IMG/VR virus record: IMGVR_UViG_3300046006_003476
Coordinates: 1-35,034 of that record
Reading direction: 5' to 3' (one strand)
From: a virus
Length of the DNA stretch: 35,034 bases
Shown in pieces: positions 7,462 to 15,080 of the stretch. Below the pieces are notes generated by a model, which did not search any database, was not told the origin of the DNA, and was given only the letters and a program-made list of their open reading frames with translations. A program made the translations under genes and the position numbers. How positions within the stretch are numbered: the stretch's first letter is position 1; every line of letters starts with the position of its first letter.

Positions 7462-8499
7462 ATGCTAGTAACATATGTAAGAAGTTCCAGCTACAACAAT
7501 TATGACTTTTGCCAAATGCAATATTTCTTGACCTATGTCTTGGGATGGCAATCTGACAGTGGCAAAAAGGCAGATATGGGAACGATGTCACATAAAGTTA
7601 TGGAAATTTTAGCTTCCTTTAAAAAGTATCAACAAGACAATCCACGCAAAAAGATTTTTGAAATACAAGACGATAAATGCGGCAAGATAAAGGTTTCAAA
7701 AGATGAGCTTTATACCGATGGGTTTGTGGATAAAATTATTGATCTATCGATATTGAAATATTCAGATGGTTCAAAACATAAATTTCTTAAAAGTGATAAA
7801 GCAGATGTTCGAAGTACGGTTTTTGCTTTTTTAACACATACAGATGGACTGTTTGACCCCAGAAACAGAAACATTTATCATCCAGAAGCTCATTTTGATA
7901 TTCTCATAGAAGAAGAATGGGCTAAATTTGAATATGAAATAGACGGCAAAATGGTCAAGGGTCAACTGGCAATAAAAGGAACCATTGACTTGACAACCTT
8001 GGTGAATGACTCTACAATAGAAGTTATCGACTGGAAAAGCGGCAGACGCATGGATTGGGCTACCGGACAAGCCAAGGATTACAAGAAGCTGGAAGATGAC
8101 CCTCAGTTGCTTTTATATTTTTACGCTATTTCCAAATTGTATAAAGATTTTCCCAACAGAATAATGAGCATCTTTTTTTATAAAGATCCTGAAGGTAAGC
8201 CAGATCCAAAACCTTTCAGCATTTGCTTTGGACCAGAAGATGAACAAAGGTTTCTAGAAAAACTTAAAAACAGGTTTTTAGAGATTCAACAAAACAATAA
8301 TCCAAAGCCTGTAGATCCAACAAGAAACAATATGAAATGTAAATATCTGTGTCATTTTTGCAAAAACAATTGGGAGGATACCAATGAGAATATGTGTATA
8401 TACATAGAGAAGCATTTAAAACAACACGGCATGAAAGAGACTATCAAAGATTGCACCCGTCCCGGTTTCAACATAGGTTTCTATGAAGCACCGGGCTAA
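7462..8499 (+). CDS. Cas4/RecB-like PD-(D/E)XK exonuclease with probable Fe-S cluster
   Basis: A 345-residue nuclease of the Cas4/AddB-like branch. The active-site pieces are H44 (TMSHKVME), D176 (GTIDL), D190-W-K192 (VIDWKSGRR) and Q215 (DPQLLLYF). One cysteine near the N-terminus (C17) and a C-terminal group C293-x3-C297-x2-C300-x11-C312 fit the split four-cysteine iron-sulfur arrangement known from Cas4 and AddB. It probably resects DNA ends for recombination. AAAGGAA at 7451-7457 serves the ATG at 7462. The gene ends the replication operon; the stop at 8497-8499 abuts the first copy of a 24-bp direct repeat. No CRISPR genes accompany it, so a role in CRISPR adaptation is unlikely. Confidence 0.82.
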   Translation: MLVTYVRSSSYNNYDFCQMQYFLTYVLGWQSDSGKKADMGTMSHKVMEILASFKKYQQDNPRKKIFEIQDDKCGKIKVSKDELYTDGFVDKIIDLSILKYSDGSKHKFLKSDKADVRSTVFAFLTHTDGLFDPRNRNIYHPEAHFDILIEEEWAKFEYEIDGKMVKGQLAIKGTIDLTTLVNDSTIEVIDWKSGRRMDWATGQAKDYKKLEDDPQLLLYFYAISKLYKDFPNRIMSIFFYKDPEGKPDPKPFSICFGPEDEQRFLEKLKNRFLEIQQNNNPKPVDPTRNNMKCKYLCHFCKNNWEDTNENMCIYIEKHLKQHGMKETIKDCTRPGFNIGFYEAPG

Positions 8500-8522
8500 A
8501 AAAAGAAAGATTTATCATGTTA
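8499..8522 (+). repeat. 24-bp direct repeat, left copy
   Basis: Identical to 9033-9056: six A, then GAAAGATTTATCATGTTA. It spans the ribosome site and start codon of the methyltransferase-fold gene. Flanking bases differ on both sides, so the match is exactly 24 bp. Confidence 0.95.
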
Positions 8523-9029
8523 AATGAAAATGAGTATCTAATGGAATTAAAACTTTCCGATAAGATTAAGATCAATATAGATGGCTATGCTAGTTATATG
8601 CCTATTATTTATCAGATTGCTAGATTATTCAAAGATGCACCTCCACTTGAATTTGGTTCTGGATTTTACTCAACTCCATTTATACAGGCTCTTGGTGGTG
8701 AATCTGTAGAGTCGATAGAAGACTTTTATGAAGGTATCAGAACATTATATCCAGAAGTCATTTACTACGATAATTGGGTGCCCAAAGAAAAGTACGGCTT
8801 TGTCTTTGTGGACAGCGTTCCCGCATCTAGTCGAGCAGATTTTGTAAAAAAATATATTCATCTATCTGATACTTGGATTTTACACGATGCTATGCCAGCT
8901 TGGGAACACTCATTTCAATACGAGCAATTAAAAGGGTCTTTCAAATTTACCAAGTTGTATGATAAGACTTGTCCTTATACTTTAATTTTGTCAAATAGAG
9001 ATCTTGACGTCTGTTCTTGTATTCGGTAG
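8517..9029 (+). CDS. Class I methyltransferase-fold protein
   Basis: A 170-residue protein with the start of a Rossmann-like SAM site: LEFGSGFYSTPF (E45, G47, G49), an acidic residue at the end of the second strand (SIEDF), FVFVDS as the fourth strand, and WILHDAM. This order resembles the Methyltransf_24 type found beside glycan genes. The substrate is unknown. The gene is bracketed by 24-bp direct repeats that include its own start and the start of the following DUF1501 gene, suggesting it was gained as a cassette. A second, related fold occurs at 30893. Catalysis is not proven; some proteins of this shape are hydroxylases or have lost activity. Confidence 0.65.
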   Translation: MLNENEYLMELKLSDKIKINIDGYASYMPIIYQIARLFKDAPPLEFGSGFYSTPFIQALGGESVESIEDFYEGIRTLYPEVIYYDNWVPKEKYGFVFVDSVPASSRADFVKKYIHLSDTWILHDAMPAWEHSFQYEQLKGSFKFTKLYDKTCPYTLILSNRDLDVCSCIR

Positions 9030-9032
9030 TTT

Positions 9033-9056
9033 AAAAAAGAAAGATTTATCATGTTA
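9033..9056 (+). repeat. 24-bp direct repeat, right copy
   Basis: Identical to 8499-8522 at a distance of exactly 534 bp. It spans the ribosome site and ATG (9051) of the first DUF1501 gene. Recombination between copies would remove the methyltransferase-fold gene cleanly and place the DUF1501 leader right after the nuclease gene. Confidence 0.95.
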
Positions 9057-10328
9057 CACCATGTTCACATTGGTCGCAGAGGCTTCTTGCAAGCTGGAGT
9101 TTTAGCTGCAATCGGTCATAATATGACGCTTGCTGACATCAAGAGTCACAGCAGTGTGGAAGGCACAGCAAAGAGTGTGATTTTTATATATCTTCCCGGA
9201 GGTATTGCTGCTCAGGAATCATTTGATCCTAAAATCAATGTGCCTGTAGAGTACCGAGGGTCCATGAAGCCAATCAATACCAATGTCGATGGTATTCAGC
9301 TAAATGAGTCTTTGGTGAAAACAGCGACGATTGCAGACAAGTTAACAATACTTCGCTCTATGACTCATGGTGAAGCTGCTCATGAACGAGGCACACACAA
9401 TATATTCACTGGATATAAACCAAGTCCAGCGATTCAATACCCATCTATAGGAGCCGTTGTAAGTCATGAGTTTGGATCTAAAAACAGTATACCTGCGTAC
9501 ATCTCTATTCCAAATCAATCAAATGAATTTGCTGGAACTGGTTATCTGAGCAGTTCTTTTGGATCTTTTGATCTTAACTCTGATCCTGCTAGTGATAATT
9601 TTCAGGTAAAAGATCTTGCTCTTCAAATCGACGCCAAAAGATTCGACAAAAGAAAAAAGGCTTTGGATCTGATAAACTCAGATTTTATCAATCAAAATAA
9701 ATCGGCAGATACTTTGATGGCTATGAACTCCTTTTATGACAAAGCCTATGACTTGATAGGAAATTCTGAGACTCAAGAAGCCTTTAAGCTAGAAAAAGAA
9801 TCGCCAGAAACACGAGACAGATACGGTAGAAATACCGCTGGAGCCAGAATGCTTTTGGCTCGTAGACTTGTGGAAGCTGGAGCAAGGTTCGTCACCTTGA
9901 CATATGGCGGTTGGGATATGCATGATGGTATAGAAAATGGTATCAAATCTCAACTTCCAGCTTTTGATCAAGGTTTTGCTTCATTGATTCAAGATCTATC
10001 AGACCGAGGGCTTTTGAGTTCAACTTTGGTTTGTGTAATTTCTGAATTTGGAAGAACTCCAAAAATTAATTCTACAGCAGGACGAGACCATTGGCCTAGG
10101 GTTTTTAGTTCAGTTCTTGCTGGTGGCGGAATCAAGGGTGGTATTGTTTACGGATCTTCAGACACAACTGGATCAGAACCTCAAAACAATCCGGTTGAAA
10201 TTCATGATTGGGCAACGACAATCTACCATCAAATGGGAATCAATGCTGATAAAGAACTTATGGCCCCCGGAGGCAGACCGATAGAGATTGTTGATTTTGG
10301 AAAAATTATAAAGGATATTATTATATGA
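9051..10328 (+). CDS. Tat-signal DUF1501 protein, first of a pair
   Basis: DUF1501 proteins belong to the alkaline-phosphatase/sulfatase-like fold and are best known from planctomycetes; their substrate is not established. The N-terminus has a twin-arginine signal (IGRRGFLQAGVLAAIG), so export in folded form is predicted. Family motifs are GGIAAQESFDPK near residue 50, HERGTHNIFTGY, YGGWDMHDG, and EFGRTPKIN followed by AGRDHW. The canonical aspartate in the first motif (GGPSxxD in relatives) is Glu here, unlike the partner gene. At 425 residues it is about full length. It overlaps the next DUF1501 gene by 4 nt, suggesting equal expression and perhaps a heteromer. Presence in a phage is very unusual. 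Confidence 0.9.
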   Translation: MLHHVHIGRRGFLQAGVLAAIGHNMTLADIKSHSSVEGTAKSVIFIYLPGGIAAQESFDPKINVPVEYRGSMKPINTNVDGIQLNESLVKTATIADKLTILRSMTHGEAAHERGTHNIFTGYKPSPAIQYPSIGAVVSHEFGSKNSIPAYISIPNQSNEFAGTGYLSSSFGSFDLNSDPASDNFQVKDLALQIDAKRFDKRKKALDLINSDFINQNKSADTLMAMNSFYDKAYDLIGNSETQEAFKLEKESPETRDRYGRNTAGARMLLARRLVEAGARFVTLTYGGWDMHDGIENGIKSQLPAFDQGFASLIQDLSDRGLLSSTLVCVISEFGRTPKINSTAGRDHWPRVFSSVLAGGGIKGGIVYGSSDTTGSEPQNNPVEIHDWATTIYHQMGINADKELMAPGGRPIEIVDFGKIIKDIII

Positions 10329-11557
10329 TAAACAGAAGACATTTCTTAGAGCATGTTGGTGGACTTGCAGCTTTAGCCTCCACATCTTACGCTTTTGGTC
10401 ATAGTATCATTGAAAATGCGTCTAAATTACGCAAACAAGAAAAATCTGCAATTTTAATATGGCTGGGCGGCGGTCCTCCAACTATCGATATGTGGGACTT
10501 GAAACCAAACACCAAGAACGGTGGTCCATTCAAGCCTATCAGCACAACTGGGGATTTTCAGATTTGTGAACATCTGCCTTTGTTGGCACAGCTTGGCGAT
10601 AGCTTTTCTTTGATCAGAAGCATGTCCACTCAAGAAGCAGATCATGAGCGTGGCGCATATTATATGCACACTGGATTCAAACCCTCTCCAACAGTGCAGC
10701 ATCCATCCATTGGCTCTGTGGCATCTTTTGAACTTGGAAAAAACAGAAAAGAACTAGATATTCCATCGTTTTTTTCTGTCAACACCGGAAGTGTCGGCGG
10801 TGGCTTTTTGGGAACTTCGCACAACCCCTTTGTGGTAGATTCCAATGGAAATGTAAATAATCTAGGCAACAAACTCAATCTGAATCGTTTGGACGCTTTA
10901 TCTTTTGTCGAAGATAATTTTATCAATTCTAGACGAGGAGAATTGCCAATAGACCATAAAAAGCTGTATGAAAAAACCATAAAGTTAAATACTTCTCCAC
11001 AGATGGATGCTCTCAAGGTTGACACAGAACCTCAACAAACGAAAGACGCTTATGGAAACACGAGCTTTGGCCGAAGCGTATTGATGGCACGCCGTTTGAT
11101 TCAAGTCGGAGTTCCTTTTGTGGAAGTTGGATTTGGAGGCTGGGATTTGCATCAAATGACTCACGAAACGCTAAAAGACAATAAATTGCCAGAATTAGAC
11201 AAAGCAATTTCCGCATTGATAGTTGATCTCAAAAGGCTTGACATGTGGGAAAATACCGCTATCATCATGATGGGCGAGTTTGGTCGAACGCCCAAAATCA
11301 ATCGGGATGCTGGCAGAGATCACTGGGCTATGAGTTGGAGCGCTTTTGTTTCAGGTGGGTTGTTCAAGAATGGGCAAGTCATTGGATCAACTTCAGAAGA
11401 CGGAACTCAACCTAAAGGATCGATCTATCAAGCTTCAGACCTTATGGCAACCGTTTGTTCTGCTCTTGATATAGACACCAGCAAAGATTATACGTCGAAA
11501 AATGGCCGACCAATGCGTATCGCAAATGGCGGAAACGCAATCAAAGAACTCGTTTAA
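10325..11557 (+). CDS. Tat-signal DUF1501 protein, second of a pair
   Basis: Second DUF1501 paralogue, 410 residues, starting in an ATGA overlap with the first. The Tat signal is NRRHFLEHVGGLAALAS, with a likely cleavage region near TSYAFG. Motifs are intact: LGGGPPTIDMWDLKP (aspartate retained, unlike its partner), HERGAYYMHTGF, FGGWDLHQ, EFGRTPKIN and AGRDHW. The two proteins are clearly related throughout but diverged, so the duplication is old or the pair was acquired together. The predicted location is periplasmic or cell-surface, after infection. A role in altering host envelope sulfated or phosphorylated glycans is possible but only inferred. Confidence 0.9.
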   Translation: MINRRHFLEHVGGLAALASTSYAFGHSIIENASKLRKQEKSAILIWLGGGPPTIDMWDLKPNTKNGGPFKPISTTGDFQICEHLPLLAQLGDSFSLIRSMSTQEADHERGAYYMHTGFKPSPTVQHPSIGSVASFELGKNRKELDIPSFFSVNTGSVGGGFLGTSHNPFVVDSNGNVNNLGNKLNLNRLDALSFVEDNFINSRRGELPIDHKKLYEKTIKLNTSPQMDALKVDTEPQQTKDAYGNTSFGRSVLMARRLIQVGVPFVEVGFGGWDLHQMTHETLKDNKLPELDKAISALIVDLKRLDMWENTAIIMMGEFGRTPKINRDAGRDHWAMSWSAFVSGGLFKNGQVIGSTSEDGTQPKGSIYQASDLMATVCSALDIDTSKDYTSKNGRPMRIANGGNAIKELV

Positions 11558-11580
11558 TTTTAAATCACAAGGATATGTAA

Positions 11581-12594
11581 ATGCCAATTCCAAAGAAGCA
11601 AAAGAATGAAGACTCAAATGATTTTATGAGTCGTTGCATGAGTGACCCAAATATGGGAAAAGATTATCCAGACAAAGAGCAAAGAGTTGCTGTTTGTATG
11701 AGCAAAGCTTGCGAAGATATGAATTATATCGCATCAGCAGATTTTCAAATGTATTTTGACGCTTATGGTTCTGAAGAAGAAATCAATGAAGATAATTTTT
11801 ATATTCCACATTCACACGAATACGTGACCACCGACGAAGTATCTTTTGAAGAATCAGAAGTTGAAACTTGGGATGTTTCTGTAGCAAAGCCGGGACTGTG
11901 GGATAATATCAACAAAAAGAGAGACCGTGAAGGCAAAAATTATAAGCCAGCAAAACCCGGAGATCCAGATCGCCCAGACCCAAAGTCTTGGAAAAAGGCA
12001 CAGTCATTGCTAAAGATCGCTTTTGCAGCTTACGATGAAGGTCAAATGCAACGAGAGCAACTCAAAAAGATGCATGAGCAATTGATGGAAATTGAAGAAT
12101 ATCTCGAAGGTATTACTTTTGAAGAGTGGACCAAGGATATGATTTCCAAGGCTGAGATTTATATTCAGAACATCTATGATTTTATTGAAACCAATAAAAT
12201 AGAAGATGAAGAGGATGACACTGAGGATGACACTGAAGATGAATCTGAAGCAAAATTTAAATATGAAGACCCAAAGACTGGTGAAATCTATATGTACAAG
12301 CGTCAGGGTATTTATAGAAAAGAGGGAAGAATTTTGACCCCGGCAAACGCCTCTGAATATCAGGGTCGCAAGGTTCAGTTGGGCAAACCTTTCAGAACTC
12401 CTGACGGTCCAAAGAAGTTCAGTGTGTACGTAAAGAACGAAAAGGGCAATGTTGTCAAGGTCAATTTCGGTGATCCCAACATGACAATCAAGAAGAATAA
12501 CCCAGAGCGTCGTAAAAGCTTCAGGGCGCGTCATAATTGTGACAATCCCGGTCCAAAATTTAAAAGTAGATACTGGGCATGTCGGAGCTGGTGA
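11581..12594 (+). CDS. Acidic phage protein with conserved basic C-terminal module
   Basis: A 337-residue protein of three parts. The N-terminus has a cysteine-containing motif (FMSRCMSDPNM, then PDKEQRVAVCMS) of a type I recall from many phage virion-associated or head-protease-linked proteins. The middle is strongly acidic (EDEEDDTEDDTEDE, about residues 206-222) next to a helical region. The C-terminus, from KKFSVYVKNEKG to RARHNCDNPGPK and RYWACRSW, is a basic module that recurs in large tailed phages. AAGGAT lies upstream of the ATG at 11581. It is the only gene here that looks structural. Function is unproven; scaffolding or head-maturation roles are candidates. Confidence 0.6.
   Translation: MPIPKKQKNEDSNDFMSRCMSDPNMGKDYPDKEQRVAVCMSKACEDMNYIASADFQMYFDAYGSEEEINEDNFYIPHSHEYVTTDEVSFEESEVETWDVSVAKPGLWDNINKKRDREGKNYKPAKPGDPDRPDPKSWKKAQSLLKIAFAAYDEGQMQREQLKKMHEQLMEIEEYLEGITFEEWTKDMISKAEIYIQNIYDFIETNKIEDEEDDTEDDTEDESEAKFKYEDPKTGEIYMYKRQGIYRKEGRILTPANASEYQGRKVQLGKPFRTPDGPKKFSVYVKNEKGNVVKVNFGDPNMTIKKNNPERRKSFRARHNCDNPGPKFKSRYWACRSW
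12211..12246 (+). repeat. 12-bp in-frame microrepeat in acidic linker
   Basis: Two perfect copies of GAGGATGACACT (12211-12222, 12223-12234) and a third diverged copy (12235-12246) encode the repeated acidic EDDT unit. The length is a multiple of three, so the frame is kept; copy number may vary among relatives. Confidence 0.85.
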
Positions 12595-12597
12595 TAT

Positions 12598-13083
12598 ATG
12601 AGAAAATGTCGCAAGTGCAAAATAAATGAAGTTATAGAAACTAGAAAATTCTGCAGTGACTGCAAAATACAATCAAAAAATTGTATATGTGGTAAAGCGT
12701 TTAAGTCTAAAAAACATAACTATTGTCCTAGATGTAGAACATCTAAAGGTGACAATGAAAAATGCTATGTTTGCGATGAATTCAGATTTATTTATGCTCA
12801 GGGGTGTTGCACAACCTGCTATAGATTTTTAACTAAATATAAAGTTACACCAAATGAATTACTTGAACTGCGCAAAATTTTAAACTGTCAATTGTGCGGA
12901 ATTGAGGTGTCTCATCATATAGGAAATGGAAAGGGCAGAGCTGTGATAGATCACTGTCATGAAACTGGTAACGTTAGGGGGATTTTATGCAATCATTGTA
13001 ATATAATTGAAGGAATGATAAGGAACATTGACCACCTAGAAAATTTCTATAAAAATTATAAAAGATGGGTAGATCATGCCTGA
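12598..13083 (+). CDS. Endonuclease VII-like HNH nuclease with zinc ribbons
   Basis: A 161-residue cysteine-rich protein. Four or more CxxC knuckles fill the first 75 residues (CRKC, CSDC, CICG, CPRC, CYVC, CTTC). The C-terminal part is the recombination endonuclease VII / HNH core: CQLCG, then VIDHCHETGNVRGILCNHCN. The His-Asn chemistry cleaves DNA at branched or specific sites. In phages, free-standing copies of this type are usually homing endonucleases, although T4 gp49 resolves Holliday junctions. The gene is wedged between a structural-type gene and a glycosyltransferase and overlaps the latter by 8 nt, which favours a mobile-gene interpretation. Confidence 0.82.
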   Translation: MRKCRKCKINEVIETRKFCSDCKIQSKNCICGKAFKSKKHNYCPRCRTSKGDNEKCYVCDEFRFIYAQGCCTTCYRFLTKYKVTPNELLELRKILNCQLCGIEVSHHIGNGKGRAVIDHCHETGNVRGILCNHCNIIEGMIRNIDHLENFYKNYKRWVDHA

Positions 13084-14977
13084 ATGTCAATGTGCAAATG
13101 CCGGTTGGTGTGATTTATTCAAAAAAGAAATGACGTATGATCCTCCAAACTGGCAGTGGTGCAAATCACTGTCAGAGGATCAGCGTCGTGACTATTTTAA
13201 TAAAATGGATAGTACTGTGAGGGTTTTAAAAAAAGCCCCTGACGAAACAAAAGCTGACATAGTAAATTTCTTTGATATTCTACCAGAGAAAAAAAGTAAA
13301 TACGCTGTGTGTGTCATTCCCGCGAATGATTCCGCTATGGAATTGCTTGATATCACACGGTCTGGCGTAAAGAAGTACGCAGAAAAATGTGGCGCTGATT
13401 ACATAGAGTTGTCTGGAGATCAAAACCCAAATTGGCCTATGTCAAATAAGTATAGACTAAACAGGGTAGCAAAAGCGTATGACAAAACATTATATTTAGA
13501 TTGTGACATTGTCGTAAAGGATGATGCTCCCAATATATTTGAGCTAACACCAGATGATAAAATATCTGCATACGATGAATATGAGATTTTTGAACAAAGA
13601 AATGATACTGGATGGATCAGAAAGCAACAAGAATCTATATTTCTCACCACACTAGACTCCTTTCCAGAAGAGATAAAAGAAGAGTATGTAAAAAATGGCG
13701 AATTCATAACAGAATCAATGATCAACGGTGGCGTTCTTGTTGTACCAAACGCTTTGGCGGATTATTATAAACAACCAAGCAGTCCATATACTAAATTTTG
13801 GTGTTTTGATCAACATCTTTTAACTTTGGAGCTTCCAGAGGAAAAATTTAATAATCTTACTCACAAATTTAATTGTGAATATGAACGAAAAGATTTTTGG
13901 AATTTTATACATGATGCTCATTTTATTCACTTGAACGGACTCAACGATAAGCCTGACCTTAGAAAAAGTCTATTAAATCAATTTAGTTTTGGAGACTTTA
14001 AGAAAGCTATAAGTGTTGGATTCATTGCGATTTCGTACTTGCTGGCAGGCGGAACGGAGACGTTTCATCGCAGTCTTATTCCACGACTGAAGAATGTCGT
14101 CGATATCGTGGGATTCGTAGCAACCACAGTTATTGGCGGCGATGGATCAAAACTTGCAGTGCCGTACCACACTGGTGTTGAAGCCGCAATAAAATTGGCT
14201 AGTGATTGCGATGTGCTTGTCATTTGGGGAATCGACGATATTGCGCATATCCTGCAGCACAATCGTCCTCGAATTATTGCTGTGCATCATGGAGATTGGG
14301 CCAGTGTATGGAGTAATTATTCTATCCTGAAGCAGACCGACGTGATTGATGACGTTGTTTGTGTGAATGCGGATACAGCCAGTAGGCTTTCCGAGTGTGT
14401 AAAGAATGTTTACTTCATCCCAAACGCGATTGATCCGGATCGGATCACTCCGAGCGGAAATCAATCAGATCTAAGGTCGCTATTCGGTATTTCTCCAGAC
14501 TCCAAAATTGTATTGTTTGGTCATCGGTTGAGCCATGAGAAGCGACCGCGATTGGCTGTAGAGATTGCACAGCACCTCCCAGACGATTGGGTGATGGTGA
14601 TTGCTGGAGATGGTCCAGAGCGGAGTGCGGTGGAGGCTGCTGCGGCTGAAGGATGCAATCGCGTACGCATAGTTGGTAGCTGTGATTCGCTTGCTGACTG
14701 GCTTCAACTGTCCGACTGCTTTCTTTCACTAGCAACAGAAGAGGGATTTGGATTATCCGTTGGTGAAGCGATGGCGGCGGGCGTACCAACTGTCAGCACT
14801 CCAGCAGGTATCGCTCCGGGGCTTGCAACCACAATGCCGACAGATTCGACCGCGGCTGAATGGGCAGAGGCTATTGTCAACTCGAAGGTATTAGTCCAAC
14901 CTAAAGTGATCCTTGAGCGATTCAATTTTCATAGTATGATTAATTCATGGGTTCGCGTTATCGGAGGACTGCAATGA
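13076..14977 (+). CDS. Two-domain glycosyltransferase (GT-A plus GT4 GT-B)
   Basis: A 633-residue fusion. Residues 1-40 carry a small cysteine motif (CQCANAGWC, later WQWC). About residues 75-310 form a GT-A domain of GT8-like type with the metal motif LYLDCDIVV and a VNGG-like segment MINGGVLVV. From about residue 318 (VGFIAISYLLAGGTE) a complete GT4-type domain follows, with GHRLSHEKRP and EEGFGLSVGEAMAAG, the nucleotide-sugar-binding signature of GT4. Base composition changes sharply at the domain border: hand counts give 33% GC at 13921-13980 and 60% at 14581-14640. The GT4 half thus looks recently acquired. Likely function is adding two sugars in sequence to one acceptor. Confidence 0.88.
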   Translation: MPECQCANAGWCDLFKKEMTYDPPNWQWCKSLSEDQRRDYFNKMDSTVRVLKKAPDETKADIVNFFDILPEKKSKYAVCVIPANDSAMELLDITRSGVKKYAEKCGADYIELSGDQNPNWPMSNKYRLNRVAKAYDKTLYLDCDIVVKDDAPNIFELTPDDKISAYDEYEIFEQRNDTGWIRKQQESIFLTTLDSFPEEIKEEYVKNGEFITESMINGGVLVVPNALADYYKQPSSPYTKFWCFDQHLLTLELPEEKFNNLTHKFNCEYERKDFWNFIHDAHFIHLNGLNDKPDLRKSLLNQFSFGDFKKAISVGFIAISYLLAGGTETFHRSLIPRLKNVVDIVGFVATTVIGGDGSKLAVPYHTGVEAAIKLASDCDVLVIWGIDDIAHILQHNRPRIIAVHHGDWASVWSNYSILKQTDVIDDVVCVNADTASRLSECVKNVYFIPNAIDPDRITPSGNQSDLRSLFGISPDSKIVLFGHRLSHEKRPRLAVEIAQHLPDDWVMVIAGDGPERSAVEAAAAEGCNRVRIVGSCDSLADWLQLSDCFLSLATEEGFGLSVGEAMAAGVPTVSTPAGIAPGLATTMPTDSTAAEWAEAIVNSKVLVQPKVILERFNFHSMINSWVRVIGGLQ

Positions 14978-15057
14978 TCAAAAAAAAACTAAATAACAAG
15001 AATTTGAATGCAAAAAACCGAATAGCTTGCTATAATAGCATAGCGAACTGTCTTTGA
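14974..15057 (+). CDS. Possible 27-residue small ORF
   Basis: Starts in an ATGA overlap with the glycosyltransferase stop, with GGAGG at 14962-14966 ahead of it, and encodes a basic peptide beginning MIKKKLNNKN. It covers the promoter-like element before the polymerase gene, so it may be a chance frame. Confidence 0.25.
   Translation: MIKKKLNNKNLNAKNRIACYNSIANCL
15004..15036 (+). promoter_or_regulatory. Promoter-like element before polymerase gene
   Basis: An extended -10 box TGCTATAAT ends at 15036, with TTGAAT at 15004-15009 separated by 21 bases, longer than the usual 17. The same layout recurs at 19656-19688 (12-base AATTTGAWTGCA start and TATWATAG box at identical spacing). It sits in one of the few real gaps of the window. 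GCTATAATAGC around the -10 is a perfect odd palindrome. Also, AAAAACC at 15013-15019 could pair with GGTTTTT at 15074-15080, next to the polymerase start. Confidence 0.55.
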
Positions 15058-15080
15058 GTTTAAAAGATTGAAAGGTTTTT

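Noticed and set aside
8451-9032. Weak -35/-10 pairs TTGCAC-N17-TAGGTT (8451-8479) and TTGACG-N17-TAGTTT (9004-9032)
   Set aside because: Spacing is good but the -10 boxes are poor and both lie within coding sequence; such matches are expected by chance in AT-rich DNA.
12010-12672. 220-residue open frame on the minus strand
   Set aside because: It lies opposite the acidic-protein gene, has no family features and no ribosome site; the acidic codons on the + strand create it by chance.
14147-14789. Several minus-strand frames opposite the GT4 domain
   Set aside because: They appear only where GC is high and stops are rarer; the + strand encodes clear GT4 motifs.
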